A stretch of 28,259 nucleotides of DNA, taken from assembly GCA_937884635.1 (NCBI GenBank), contig CALGBW010000040.1, positions 1-28,259 of the forward strand, in the 5' to 3' direction. A model generated the notes under the pieces. It worked only from the letters and a program-made list of their open reading frames with translations, was not told the DNA's origin and did not search any database. Shown piece after piece: positions 8,593 through 16,158 of this stretch. The first letter of the stretch is position 1. Every line of letters begins with the position of its first letter. The position numbers and the translations under genes are program-made. The stretch is from an uncultured Chlamydiaceae bacterium (GTDB lineage Bacteria; Chlamydiota; Chlamydiia; Chlamydiales; Chlamydiaceae).

Positions 8593-9343
8593 AATGTAGG
8601 AATGTTTCTAAATCGCTGGTCGAGTATGCTTCAGGAGATAAGATCCAGAGTAAGGGGTGTTGTGAATCACCAACTTCTTGAATAGGGAAGCGGTCATGGA
8701 CTTCATTAGAGAAGAAGATTTGGTGTACGGTGTTTTGTTTGTCCTGACCTCTTACATAAACAACGCGGTGATTACTTTTGTGCACAGCCGGGAATGTAAG
8801 TGTCATGCGCTCAGTTTCTAATTGGGGGACATGATTAATAACAACGAGGCGCTCTTTTTCCTGAAGGGCTTGTGTGCCAGGGAATAAGGAGAGAGTGTGT
8901 CCATCAGCGCCCATGCCTAACATTAACATATCCAGGTTAGCATTAGGTACTATCATTTTTAGTAAATTCTCATAATGCCAAGCTCCCTGAGGGGTTTCCG
9001 TTGCCATTCTGAAAACATGATCTTTGTTTACCCCTAAGTCTTTTAAAATGCGCATGGCTTGGCCGCAGTTGTTCTCAGAAGAAGAGAGGGGAACGAACCT
9101 CTCATCGCCCCAGAATAGGTAAATCTTCTCTGGGTCTATGAGCTCATGCTTACGTTCTACCAGCTGAACAAATAGATCTAAGGGAGTTTTCCCCCCTGAA
9201 AGAGCAACGAAAAAAGCCCCTTTATTCTGAATATTTTTATTTGCACAGGCAATCCAATCATCGACAGAATACTGAAGAAATTCATCAGTGCTGTCTGTAA
9301 GGATGAGGGTATTTGCTTTATCGTATTCTAGGAGTGTTGCCAT
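8582..9343 (-). CDS. pgl: 6-phosphogluconolactonase
   Basis: 253 residues (called devB in older chlamydial annotations). It hydrolyses 6-phosphogluconolactone, the second step of the oxidative pentose phosphate pathway. Family motifs are ALSGGKTPLDLF (47-58), FWGDERFVPL (77-86) and LMLGMGADGHTLSLFPG (140-156), all shared with the glucosamine-6-phosphate isomerase/lactonase superfamily. Its partner zwf lies 21 bases upstream on the same strand, so substrate and product enzymes are probably translated from one message. The 3' end overlaps holB on the opposite strand by 11 bases. Confidence 0.95.
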   Translation of the reverse strand: MATLLEYDKANTLILTDSTDEFLQYSVDDWIACANKNIQNKGAFFVALSGGKTPLDLFVQLVERKHELIDPEKIYLFWGDERFVPLSSSENNCGQAMRILKDLGVNKDHVFRMATETPQGAWHYENLLKMIVPNANLDMLMLGMGADGHTLSLFPGTQALQEKERLVVINHVPQLETERMTLTFPAVHKSNHRVVYVRGQDKQNTVHQIFFSNEVHDRFPIQEVGDSQHPLLWILSPEAYSTSDLETFLHSNP

Positions 9344-9364
9344 GAAATTATATCGATGTTTGTA

Positions 9365-10900
9365 TTACAGGGGACGCCATTTTCTTCCATCAGCGTGCAG
9401 CAGTGCATTGGCGCTTTCAGGGCCAGATGAGCCCGCTGCATAGTTCGGGAAGATAGTAGCATCTGATTCTGCTTCCCATTGTTCAAGAATAGGTGTAAAT
9501 AACTCCCAGGAAGCTAAGACTTCATCACTACATGTGAATAGGGTGCGATCACCTAAAATACAGTCACAAATCAACCGTTCATAGGCTTGTGGCGTGGTAG
9601 TATTGAAGTAGCTGTCGTAGCGGAAATCCATTTTTACAGGACGCACTAAGTTATTCGTGCTAGGAACTTTGCAGTTAAACTGTAAGGCGAGGCCTTCATC
9701 TGGTTGTATACGAATAATTAATAAGTCGTTTTCTAATGGGCATACAGGACAGGATTCCGAAGCAAATAATTGGTAGCAGGGCTTTTTAAAAATAATGGAA
9801 ATGTCTGTAGATCTTCGAGAGAGACGTTTTCCAGCTCGTAGATAAAAGGGAACCCCTTTCCAACGGGGATTGTTAATGAGCAACTTTAAGGCAACAAATG
9901 TTTCTATCGAAGAATCAGAAGCCACATTATCTTCTTCTCGGTAACCTAAAACAGAGGTCCCCTGTACGGACCCCGGTCCATATTGACCGCGTACGATATC
10001 TGAAGAGTTAATAGGCTGTATATTTTGTAAAATGCGGATTTTTTCTTTTTTGATTTCATCAGAGTTAAAGGCTGAGGGGGGCTCCATGGTAAGGAGACAG
10101 AGCAGTTGCACTAAATGGTTTTGTACCATATCACGCAACATTCCTGATTTCTCAAATAAGTTCCCTCGAGTTCCAATACCAATGGTCTCACTCACGCTAA
10201 TCTGGATATGGTCTATATATTGTGAATTCCAACAAGATTCAAACAACGTATTTGCAAAGCGCGTTGTTAAGATATTTTGGACTGTTTCTTTCCCGAGGTA
10301 ATGGTCAATGCGATAGACGCTTTCTTCGTTTAAATGATCATCAATGCACTGCTGCAGTTCTTTGGCGCTTTGTAAATCACGTCCAAAAGGCTTTTCAATC
10401 ACTACTCTTGACCAGGGACCATTTTGATCCTGATTCTGATAAAACAGTTGGTTTTGGTGTAAATTCTGAATGATTTCTGGGAAAAATTCTGGAGGTGTAG
10501 ATAAGTAGAAAAGACGATTTCCTTGTGTGCCGAATTTAGTATCAATGTCTTCTAAGAAGGTTTTTAGACTTGCATATCCTTCTGCAACGGAGAAGTTTGC
10601 TTGATGATAGAATGTGCGCTCTTCTAAATCTTCCCAAACACGAATGTCAATTTCCTTTTCTTGCGAAAACATTTGTAAAGCATGTTTCATTTCCTCGCGG
10701 AACTGATGGTGAGATTTTTCTCTTCGCGCAAAGCCTACACAAACAAAATTCTTTGATAACCGTCCTTCTTTTGTTAAGTGGTAAAGAGCTGGAAATAATT
10801 TCCTTGCAGTAAGGTCTCCAGTGGCGCCAAAAATTACAATTATACAGGGAGGACAACTAGGTAACGATACGTTAGAAAGAGAATGTGCTTCTGCTGTCAT
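9365..10900 (-). CDS. zwf: glucose-6-phosphate 1-dehydrogenase
   Basis: 511 residues, normal for the family. It oxidises glucose 6-phosphate to the lactone, making NADPH. The nucleotide-binding loop is FGATGDL (24-30). Substrate-binding and catalytic segments are EKPFG (169-173) and RIDHYLGKE (197-205), with His200 in the active-site strand. The conserved RAGK follows later (PFYLRAGKRL). ATG 10900 begins MTAEAHSL, and I see no in-frame alternative that fits better before the nucleotide-binding loop. pgl follows 21 bases downstream, so this is a two-gene oxidative pentose phosphate unit. The region upstream, separating it from ruvX, is unusual and is described separately. Confidence 0.97.
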   Translation of the reverse strand: MTAEAHSLSNVSLPSCPPCIIVIFGATGDLTARKLFPALYHLTKEGRLSKNFVCVGFARREKSHHQFREEMKHALQMFSQEKEIDIRVWEDLEERTFYHQANFSVAEGYASLKTFLEDIDTKFGTQGNRLFYLSTPPEFFPEIIQNLHQNQLFYQNQDQNGPWSRVVIEKPFGRDLQSAKELQQCIDDHLNEESVYRIDHYLGKETVQNILTTRFANTLFESCWNSQYIDHIQISVSETIGIGTRGNLFEKSGMLRDMVQNHLVQLLCLLTMEPPSAFNSDEIKKEKIRILQNIQPINSSDIVRGQYGPGSVQGTSVLGYREEDNVASDSSIETFVALKLLINNPRWKGVPFYLRAGKRLSRRSTDISIIFKKPCYQLFASESCPVCPLENDLLIIRIQPDEGLALQFNCKVPSTNNLVRPVKMDFRYDSYFNTTTPQAYERLICDCILGDRTLFTCSDEVLASWELFTPILEQWEAESDATIFPNYAAGSSGPESANALLHADGRKWRPL

Positions 10901-10986
10901 GTGATTAGGCTGCCTGTTCTTATTTTATTTTGACGATCGTAATATGTCGTTTAGGAGGAACCCTAAAGTTATTAATTTCTCTTAAG

Positions 10987-11020
10987 GTAATAGTTTGGAT
11001 ATGTGCCGCCAAACTATTAC
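10987..11020. repeat. perfect 12-bp inverted repeat
   Basis: Arms 10987-10998 and 11009-11020 are exact reverse complements, with a 10-base loop (ATATGTGCCG). An ATG follows directly at 11021 and opens only a 28-codon frame. The repeat lies about 90-120 bases upstream of the zwf start. It could be an operator, a relic of a mobile or phage origin, or an RNA hairpin. Nothing decides between these. Confidence 0.7.
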
Positions 11021-11146
11021 ATGAAACCACTAAACCACAACACTGTATCTGTAGTCAATATCAACCACTTCCTAAAGTTTTTATTCAAATGCAGAATCAG
11101 CTGGGAAGTGTAATGGGCTATTCAAGGACATTTTAAGCAATCTTTT

Positions 11147-11272
11147 ATGGAGCATACTCCTTCTTGTAAGGTTGCTTGTGGTAAGTGCTTAGCTTGTCGT
11201 ATGAAAAGACGAAACACCCCTTATGAAGAAAAGGAAGATTTTCTCTTTCACATTAGGAGTTTTTTGCTTTAG
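11147..11272 (+). pseudogene. 41-codon Cys-rich frame, possible microvirus replication-protein relic
   Basis: The frame ATG 11147 to TAG 11270-11272 encodes 41 residues. The central part reads CKVACGKCLACRMKRR. Replication-initiator proteins (VP4) of gokushoviruses, which include the chlamydiaphages, carry a VPCGKCxxCRxxR-type motif near their N-terminus. Chlamydial chromosomes are known, from memory, to hold VP4-like fragments. The frame lacks a clear ribosome site, stops soon after the motif and has nothing like the downstream VP4 catalytic tyrosines. It is at best a relic, and chance resemblance is possible with so few residues. Confidence 0.3.
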
Positions 11273-11439
11273 AGGTAGATAATTTTATTGTTTAAAATAC
11301 TTTTGATCCGAGCGTTACATGAAAATTTTCTTTTAGTCCCTTGTGTTTTTGAAATATACCTTTCGTATTTCAAATTCCTTTATAAAACACTCTCGATTTC
11401 GAAAGAGATATAATTTACACGGAATTCCCTTCTAGAGAA

Positions 11440-11560
11440 GATCTGGGAATAGATCTTCATTTCAAAGAGTTATTCCCATGTTTTCTGTTGTACAGGGGGA
11501 AGCAGCTAATGTTTGTAAATTTTCTGTGAGAGGAGATATTTAATGTTGATGCGTAGGAAT
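11440..11560 (-). pseudogene. ruvX pseudogene fragment
   Basis: The stretch 11456-11560 aligns without gaps to 11725-11829 inside the intact ruvX, at a constant offset of 269 bases. I count 78 identities in 105, and nearly all differences are transitions. Read on the minus strand in the matching frame it gives IPTHQH, stop, ISPLTENLQTLAAS and later ITL, stop, NE. The intact gene has IPMHQHQTSPLTEDLQALATS and VILWDE at the same places. A Gln codon has become TAA and the Trp codon TGA. Weaker similarity continues to about 11440. This is a decayed partial duplicate of ruvX lying just beyond the 3' end of the working gene. Confidence 0.85.
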
Positions 11561-11577
11561 TAAAGTATACCTACGTC

Positions 11578-12030
11578 CTAGAACAAAGGGTTATTAGGTA
11601 GGGTTTCTAGAAAACTAGCAAGAATGAGCGTAGCAGCGAGTTCATCGGACTTGCTTTTACGTTGTTTGCGATTAAGTCCACAATCCATTTTCAGCATACG
11701 TTCAGCTTGAGCTGAAGATAGGCGTTCATCCCAAAGAATCACTTCTACATTCTCTATTGTGCGCAGAGAAGTAGCTAATGCTTGTAGATCTTCTGTAAGG
11801 GGAGATGTTTGGTGTTGATGCATGGGAATAGGGTTTCCAATGACAACACAAGAGATTTTCCTTTGTAATACAATCTGGGAGAGTGCAGATATGGTCTCTT
11901 GTAGAGAACGTTTTGCTTCAATAATTCCGATAGGAACGCTTACATATAAAGGAAAAGACGCATAAGCTAAGCCTATGCGTTTTTTCCCGTAATCTATTCC
12001 TAAATAGTGATGATGCTGTTTAGGATCCAT
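11578..12030 (-). CDS. ruvX: RuvX/YqgF-family RNase H-fold protein
   Basis: 150 residues. The family has an RNase H-like fold and has been linked to Holliday-junction resolution and to pre-16S rRNA maturation. The N-terminal metal-binding strand is YLGIDYGKKRIGLAY (9-23). DERLSS (101-106) and KSDELAATLIL (127-137) supply the other conserved acidic residues. The middle loop, usually VGLPLNMDG-like, reads IGNPIPMHQHQTS. ATG 12030 overlaps the pyrG stop by 11 bases, so the two are translationally linked. A degraded partial copy of this gene lies immediately downstream. Confidence 0.9.
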   Translation of the reverse strand: MDPKQHHHYLGIDYGKKRIGLAYASFPLYVSVPIGIIEAKRSLQETISALSQIVLQRKISCVVIGNPIPMHQHQTSPLTEDLQALATSLRTIENVEVILWDERLSSAQAERMLKMDCGLNRKQRKSKSDELAATLILASFLETLPNNPLF

Positions 12031-13639
12031 GTTGACTAGCTTGTTTTGATTGAGATAGAGCAGCTTGAATGAAACCTATGAAGAGGGGATGAGGTTTTAC
12101 CCATTTCGATCGAAATTCTGGATGGAACTGTACACCAACCATCCATGGATGATCTTTAACCTCTACAATTTCACATAATCCCTGATCAGGACATGTGCCA
12201 ACAATATCCAATCCTGCGTTTTCAAGTTGCTGTACATAGGCAGGGTTCACTTCATACCGATGACGGTGTATTTCCGTAATACGCTGTTCTTGATAGGCTC
12301 CTGCTGTTTTGCTGCCTTGGACGAGTTGACAAGGGTAACCTCCCAAGCGCATAGTTCCACCGGTAGCGATCACATTCTCTTGACCATCCATCATACAAAT
12401 GAGTGGATCAGGGGTGTCGGGGCTCATTTCCATAGAATCCGCTTGTCTGAGATGAAGAACATTACGTGCATATTCCACAACTAAAGCCTGCATTCCTAGA
12501 CAAATGCCAAGGTAAGGGATTTTGTTTTCTCGACAGAAGGTCGCGGCAGCGATCTTCCCTTCCCAACCTCGAACTCCAAATCCTCCAGGAACTAAACATC
12601 CATGACAGGTTTTTAGAAGTTCCAAATCTTCAGCGTTTTCTGGGGATATAGGAACTACTTCAGCTTTACAACCTAAATTGACCGCTGCATGAGTAATGGA
12701 TTCGAGTACAGATTTATATGCATCGCCATGCTGGGTATATTTCCCAACGAATCCTATGCGTACAGGATCTCCAGCGGGGAAGATGTAGCGTTGGAGTAAG
12801 ATCTTCCAGTCACTTAGGTCTATGGGCTGAGAAGGAAGGTTGAGACGTTGAGCAACAAACTCGGATAACTTCTCTTGCTCTAATTGCAGGGGCAACTCGT
12901 AGATCGTGTGTACTACATCTGTGATGTTAAACACGGCACTGAGGGGAACGCTGCAGAACAAGCTGATTTTCTTTTTTACATCTGAGGAGAGGGCATTCTC
13001 GGATCGACAGAGGATAGCATCGGGCATAATACCTACACTACGCAAACTTTGAGCGGAATGTTGGGAGGGCTTTGTTTTCACCTCTTTTGCTGCCTTCACA
13101 TAAGGGACGTACGTCATATGTAAGCAAAGGCTATCTTGGGGATACTCATAACGAAATTGACGAATCGCTTCTAGAAAAGGTAGAGATTCTATATCTCCAA
13201 CAGTTCCGCCAACTTCCACAATGAGAACGTCCGGGCGATTCTCTTCCGCATAATTCTTAATGATCTCGATGATCTCATTTGTAACATGGGGAATAACTTG
13301 AACCGTGGATCCTAAGTACTTTCCATCTCTTTCTTTCTTAAGAACTCTAGAATAAATCTGGCCGGAAGTGGCTGTGGAATGCTTGGATAATTTACCTGAA
13401 GAGAAGCGGTGATAATGTCCCAAGTCTAGATCTGTTTCTACCCCATCCTCTGTGACATAAACCTCACCGTGTTCATAGGGGTTCATGGTTCCTGGATCCA
13501 CGTTAAGATAGGGATCCAGTTTAAGCATAGAAATCTTAAGGCCTTGACGCTCTAAAAGTAGGGCTAAAGAAGCTGCAGTCAGTCCTTTTCCCAGAGAGGA
13601 AACAACCCCTCCTGTTAAGAAAATGCATTTGAAAGGCAT
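12020..13639 (-). CDS. pyrG: CTP synthase
   Basis: 539 residues from ATG 13639, which gives the canonical start MPFKCIFLTGGVVSSLGKG. The enzyme aminates UTP to CTP using glutamine. The synthetase domain shows the P-loop GGVVSSLGKG and DPYLNVDPGTMNP. The C-terminal glutaminase domain shows GGFGVRGWEGK, the nucleophilic Cys in YLGICLGMQ and the His-Glu pair in GVQFHPEF. The frame is open for 24 more codons upstream, but that stretch overlaps kdsB and has no family match. The pyrG start lies within the last 25 bases of kdsB, and the stop overlaps ruvX. CTP from this enzyme is the substrate of KdsB. Confidence 0.97.
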   Translation of the reverse strand: MPFKCIFLTGGVVSSLGKGLTAASLALLLERQGLKISMLKLDPYLNVDPGTMNPYEHGEVYVTEDGVETDLDLGHYHRFSSGKLSKHSTATSGQIYSRVLKKERDGKYLGSTVQVIPHVTNEIIEIIKNYAEENRPDVLIVEVGGTVGDIESLPFLEAIRQFRYEYPQDSLCLHMTYVPYVKAAKEVKTKPSQHSAQSLRSVGIMPDAILCRSENALSSDVKKKISLFCSVPLSAVFNITDVVHTIYELPLQLEQEKLSEFVAQRLNLPSQPIDLSDWKILLQRYIFPAGDPVRIGFVGKYTQHGDAYKSVLESITHAAVNLGCKAEVVPISPENAEDLELLKTCHGCLVPGGFGVRGWEGKIAAATFCRENKIPYLGICLGMQALVVEYARNVLHLRQADSMEMSPDTPDPLICMMDGQENVIATGGTMRLGGYPCQLVQGSKTAGAYQEQRITEIHRHRYEVNPAYVQQLENAGLDIVGTCPDQGLCEIVEVKDHPWMVGVQFHPEFRSKWVKPHPLFIGFIQAALSQSKQASQHGS

Positions 13640-14376
13640 GATAAATACTCTTCTACTCTGTTTATATCTTCCGGGTAATCTACCGAAGGGCTCTTGGCTT
13701 CTACGAGACAAACAAAAATTTCTTTACCATTCTCCAACATGCGGAGCTGCTCTAGGTCTTCTGTTTGACTAAGAGTCGTAGGGGCCAACGCAATATACTC
13801 GAAAAGAGTATTTCTTCTGAAACCATAAATACCTATGTGTAAATAAAATGGGGCATTAGACTTGAAATTGTGTGGGATAGGGCTTCGGCTGAAATACAGA
13901 GCTCTTTTGTCTTTACTGAATACACATTTTACTTTGTGATCTGTGAAAATCTCTTTAGGGTCTTGGGTAATGGCTACTGGAGTGATCATAGGAATTTCAG
14001 GCCGAGCCTCTAGTTCTTTCACCAAAGCATCTACAGCATGGTGAGGGGTGCAGGGCTCATCTCCTTGAACGTTAACAATAATCTCTGCTTGAGGAAAATA
14101 GTTCTGTATCGCTTCTGCAACTCGCTCTGTACCATTGGCACATGTTGTGCTAGTCATAACGCATTGACCGCCAAAGTCTAACACGTGATTCAGGATGCGT
14201 TCATCGTCTGTTGCTACTACTACCGTGTCTAGAGTTTCGCTTTGAGCAACGTTTTCATAAGTTCTTTGTATTAGGGATTTTCCTGCAATTTGGGCTAAGG
14301 GCTTTCCAGGGAAACGAGAGCTTCCCCAGCGAGCAGGAAGAACACCAACTTTCTTGCTAGTTACATTATCATTCAT
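13615..14376 (-). CDS. kdsB: CMP-Kdo synthetase
   Basis: 253 residues from ATG 14376 (MNDNVTSKKVGVLPARWGS). It couples CTP to 3-deoxy-D-manno-octulosonate to make CMP-Kdo, the donor for the Kdo core of chlamydial lipooligosaccharide. The family motifs are the nucleotide-binding PARWGSSRFPGKPL near residues 14-27, VATDDERI, NVQGDEP and YGFRRNTL. The frame extends 40 codons further to 14496, but that part does not resemble the family and the SSRFPGKPL core would be placed too far in. The ribosome site is weak at either start. The 3' end overlaps pyrG by 25 bases, which makes the two genes tightly linked. Confidence 0.94.
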   Translation of the reverse strand: MNDNVTSKKVGVLPARWGSSRFPGKPLAQIAGKSLIQRTYENVAQSETLDTVVVATDDERILNHVLDFGGQCVMTSTTCANGTERVAEAIQNYFPQAEIIVNVQGDEPCTPHHAVDALVKELEARPEIPMITPVAITQDPKEIFTDHKVKCVFSKDKRALYFSRSPIPHNFKSNAPFYLHIGIYGFRRNTLFEYIALAPTTLSQTEDLEQLRMLENGKEIFVCLVEAKSPSVDYPEDINRVEEYLSCLSNAFS

Positions 14377-14543
14377 GGGTTCACGGGGTAAAGAGATCAA
14401 TGGTTCAGTATTCTTATCTTGCTCTAACCAAAATACAAGAAAAAAATAGAGGACTCTGTGGGGATAAAGGGTTTTCCTATTAAGAAAATTTTTCAACTCA
14501 TGTAATATTAAGTTAGTAAGCTTTATGTTTTTTAATTTTTATT

Positions 14544-15248
14544 ATGCTTGTTAGCTTAAATAAATTTTTATCGTTAGTCTTCTCTCTATCTTTGTTTCTA
14601 AGCCCTATTTCTTTGCGTGCGGAGGAAAGGCAGGAAGGAATTTTTTCTAAGATGAAGGGGTGGTTTCAAGTCCCTTCCTTAGGAAAAGAGACTTCGCAAG
14701 AAGCTGTTTACCTTCAAGTCAAGGACCGCTTGCAATGGAAACGGTATGATTTCACGCAGCATTGCGGTTTTTCTGCGCAATTTCCGGAGAATCCGGATCA
14801 TTCTGGGCAAATTATAGAGATACCTCAGTCCGATTTGACAATTCGTTATGATACCTATGTGGCTGAGACAAAGAGTGATGGTTCCGTTTACGTAGTCTCC
14901 GTATGGGAATATCCAGAAAGTGTGGACATTAGACGTCCTGAATTGAACTTGCAAGAAGGATTCGCGGGAATGTTGCAAGCACTTCCTGAATCACAAGTTC
15001 TCTTCATGAAAGCATCTGAGATGCAGGGACATAAATCATTAGAATTTTGGATTTCTTGTGAGGATGTGTTTTTCCGTGGGTTTCTTATTTCTGTGAACCA
15101 CACACTATACCAAGTATTCATGGTGTACAGAAACAAGGATCCTAAGTCTTTAGATCATGAGTATGATACGTTCACACAGTCCTTTAAGATTACAAAAATT
15201 AGAGAAGCACGCTCAGCAGATTTAATTAGAAAAAAAGTGCGCTTGTAG
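14544..15248 (+). CDS. exported protein of unknown function (CT181-like)
   Basis: 234 residues. Residues 1-26 form a Sec signal peptide (a hydrophobic stretch ending SLRAEE), so the product should be periplasmic or outer-membrane associated. The mature part has the pattern seen in several small exported bacterial proteins: a GFSAQFPENPDHSG strand-turn, a YVVSVWEYPESVD segment, a central ALPESQVLFMKASEMQGHKSLEF and a late LYQVFMVYRNKD strand. I recognise no catalytic residues. The position, divergent from kdsB, corresponds to C. trachomatis CT181. ATG 14544 has no good ribosome site, but it puts the signal peptide in the right place. A strong terminator follows the stop. Confidence 0.85.
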   Translation: MLVSLNKFLSLVFSLSLFLSPISLRAEERQEGIFSKMKGWFQVPSLGKETSQEAVYLQVKDRLQWKRYDFTQHCGFSAQFPENPDHSGQIIEIPQSDLTIRYDTYVAETKSDGSVYVVSVWEYPESVDIRRPELNLQEGFAGMLQALPESQVLFMKASEMQGHKSLEFWISCEDVFFRGFLISVNHTLYQVFMVYRNKDPKSLDHEYDTFTQSFKITKIREARSADLIRKKVRL

Positions 15249-15296
15249 AAGATTTATCTATGAGTTTATCGTGTCTGGTTATCTTTTAATCTAAGC

Positions 15297-15331
15297 AAAA
15301 ACCCACCAGGATATCTTTGGTGGGTTTTTTT
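15297..15331 (+). terminator. rho-independent terminator
   Basis: An 8-bp perfect stem, ACCCACCA (15301-15308) with TGGTGGGT (15318-15325), is extended by an A-run before and a T-run after. The loop is nine bases. It lies about 50 bases after the stop of the exported-protein gene. The A/T flanks would also let it work for the opposite strand. Confidence 0.88.
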
Positions 15332-15459
15332 GCATTAGTAGTACTAAAAATGTGTTATTTTAGGGGGTAGAAATTAAGAGTCGGTTGTGAGTGTGGATTT
15401 TGTAGTAGAAGGAATAATTATTGATAGCTCTTATCTTAAAGTTATCTAAGAATTAAATT

Positions 15460-15726
15460 TTAGTTTTGCTTGGGTAAGATAGTCAACCCTTTACTTTCGT
15501 TGCCGTTATAACCGCAGACAGGGGCACCAGTAGGTTTAAATACCCATGTATGTGGTCCAGGGTTGTTTAGATCTTCTGGTGAATATCCTACTCCATAACC
15601 ATTTCCACAACACTCGCAGTAAACAACATAGACTTTTTCTGAGGTCCCTTCTACGGGAGAAGGTACAGCTTTTTTTCCATTACTGTAACAGAATCCTCGG
15701 CATTCAGAGTTAAGACATATACTCAT
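15460..15726 (-). CDS. small Cys-rich protein A, homopolymer-controlled promoter
   Basis: 88 residues with seven cysteines (4, 9, 13, 37, 39, 40 and 71). I recognise no named family. Key features are C9-RGF-C13 and, after a Pro/Ser/Lys linker, VYC37-E-C39-C40-GNGYGVGY. The spacing could bind zinc or form disulfides. There is no signal peptide or membrane segment. An AGAAGGA ribosome site sits five bases before ATG 15726, which fixes the start. A related gene lies at 18929 on the other strand with the same CRGxC and CxCCG signatures, which shows this is a real coding sequence. Upstream, ten C residues precede the -10 element, described separately. The 210-base gap at 15249-15459 holds the terminator and otherwise nothing I can name. 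Confidence 0.78.
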   Translation of the reverse strand: MSICLNSECRGFCYSNGKKAVPSPVEGTSEKVYVVYCECCGNGYGVGYSPEDLNNPGPHTWVFKPTGAPVCGYNGNESKGLTILPKQN

Positions 15727-15764
15727 ATTGTCCTTCTATTTGTTATTTAATTTCAGTGACTTGG

Positions 15765-15791
15765 ACTATAGGGGGGGGGGATTTTTGAAAA
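15765..15791 (-). promoter_or_regulatory. promoter with C10 tract in the spacer
   Basis: On the minus strand a -10 element TATAGT (15765-15770) follows directly after ten C residues (15771-15780). The best -35-like hexamer is TTTTCA (15786-15791), at a spacing of 15 bases. Two more C residues would bring the spacing to the optimal 17. The -10 lies 38 bases before the ATG of Cys-rich protein A. Homopolymer slippage at such a position changes -35/-10 spacing and hence transcription in known phase-variable promoters. Activity here is inferred. Confidence 0.5.
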
Positions 15792-15928
15792 GTTGAAGGA
15801 TTTTTTTGTTTTATATTCATATTCTGATTTGGGAGTTCTGTTGCTAATAGACCGTTTTGTAGGTAGGTGTATGGAGTGTATTTGCACAGAGCTAAGAGCA
15901 CTTATTTTACATTTTTTGTATTCTTCCA

Positions 15929-15958
15929 TTGTGGTTAAATCACTTTTCGTATTATGAT
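15929..15958 (+). promoter_or_regulatory. probable tRNA operon promoter
   Basis: TTGTGG (15929-15934) and TATGAT (15953-15958) are separated by 18 bases and lie 30 bases before the tRNA-Ala gene. It is the best sigma-66/70-type promoter in this gap. Confidence 0.5.
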
Positions 15959-15988
15959 AACCTCCTCAATCACAAAGTGTTTGTTTTC

Positions 15989-16061
15989 GGGGACTTAGCT
16001 TAGTTGGTAGAGCGTCTGATTTGCATTCAGAAGGTCAGGAGTTCGAATCTCCTAGTCTCCA
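15989..16061 (+). tRNA. tRNA-Ala (anticodon TGC)
   Basis: 73 bases. Acceptor arms are GGGGACT and AGTCTCC with one G-T pair, and the discriminator is A. The D-arm contains AGTTGGTAGA, the anticodon loop is TTTGCAT and the T-arm is GGAGTTCGAATCTCC. CCA is not encoded. Bacterial Ala(TGC)-Ile(GAT) pairs usually sit in the 16S-23S spacer. No rRNA gene is present in this window, so the pair stands alone. Confidence 0.97.
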
Positions 16062-16064
16062 TCA

Positions 16065-16138
16065 GCGGTTATAGCTCAGTTGGTTAGAGCGCGACACTGA
16101 TAATGTCGAGGTCCCAAGTTCAAGTCTTGGTAACCGCA
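16065..16138 (+). tRNA. tRNA-Ile (anticodon GAT)
   Basis: 74 bases. Acceptor arms GCGGTTA and TAACCGC are perfectly paired, with discriminator A. The anticodon stem-loop is CGACACTGATAATGTCG with GAT. The T-arm contains GTTCAAGTC, where C replaces the first G of the usual TTCGA. It begins three bases after tRNA-Ala, so both are processed from one transcript. Confidence 0.97.
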
Positions 16139-16158
16139 GTCACTGTTCCGGCAAATAA

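Larger units (their letters stand above)
10901..11577. other. 677-base gap with hairpins and gene relics
   Basis: No intact gene of normal size is visible between zwf and ruvX. Four inverted repeats are present: TTTAGG/CCTAAA at 10950-10967; a perfect 12-base pair GTAATAGTTTGG/CCAAACTATTAC at 10987-11020 with a 10-base loop; TTTGAAATA/TATTTCAAA at 11348-11374; and GAAGATCT/AGATCTTC at 11437-11458 with a 6-base loop. None is followed by a T-run that would make it a plain terminator. A Cys-rich mini-frame (11147-11272) and a ruvX fragment (11440-11560) also lie here. A 68-codon plus-strand frame at 10930-11136 has no recognisable features, and I do not call it a gene. Confidence 0.6.

Noticed and set aside
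10930..11136. 68-codon plus-strand frame upstream of zwf
   Set aside because: It spans the 12-bp inverted repeat, has no ribosome site and shows no family resemblance. It is reported only as part of the gap.
13640..13711. N-terminal extension of PyrG
   Set aside because: It overlaps kdsB in another frame. The canonical CTP synthase start is at 13639.
14377..14496. N-terminal extension of KdsB
   Set aside because: The extra 40 codons resemble nothing in the family and place the nucleotide-binding loop too far from the start.
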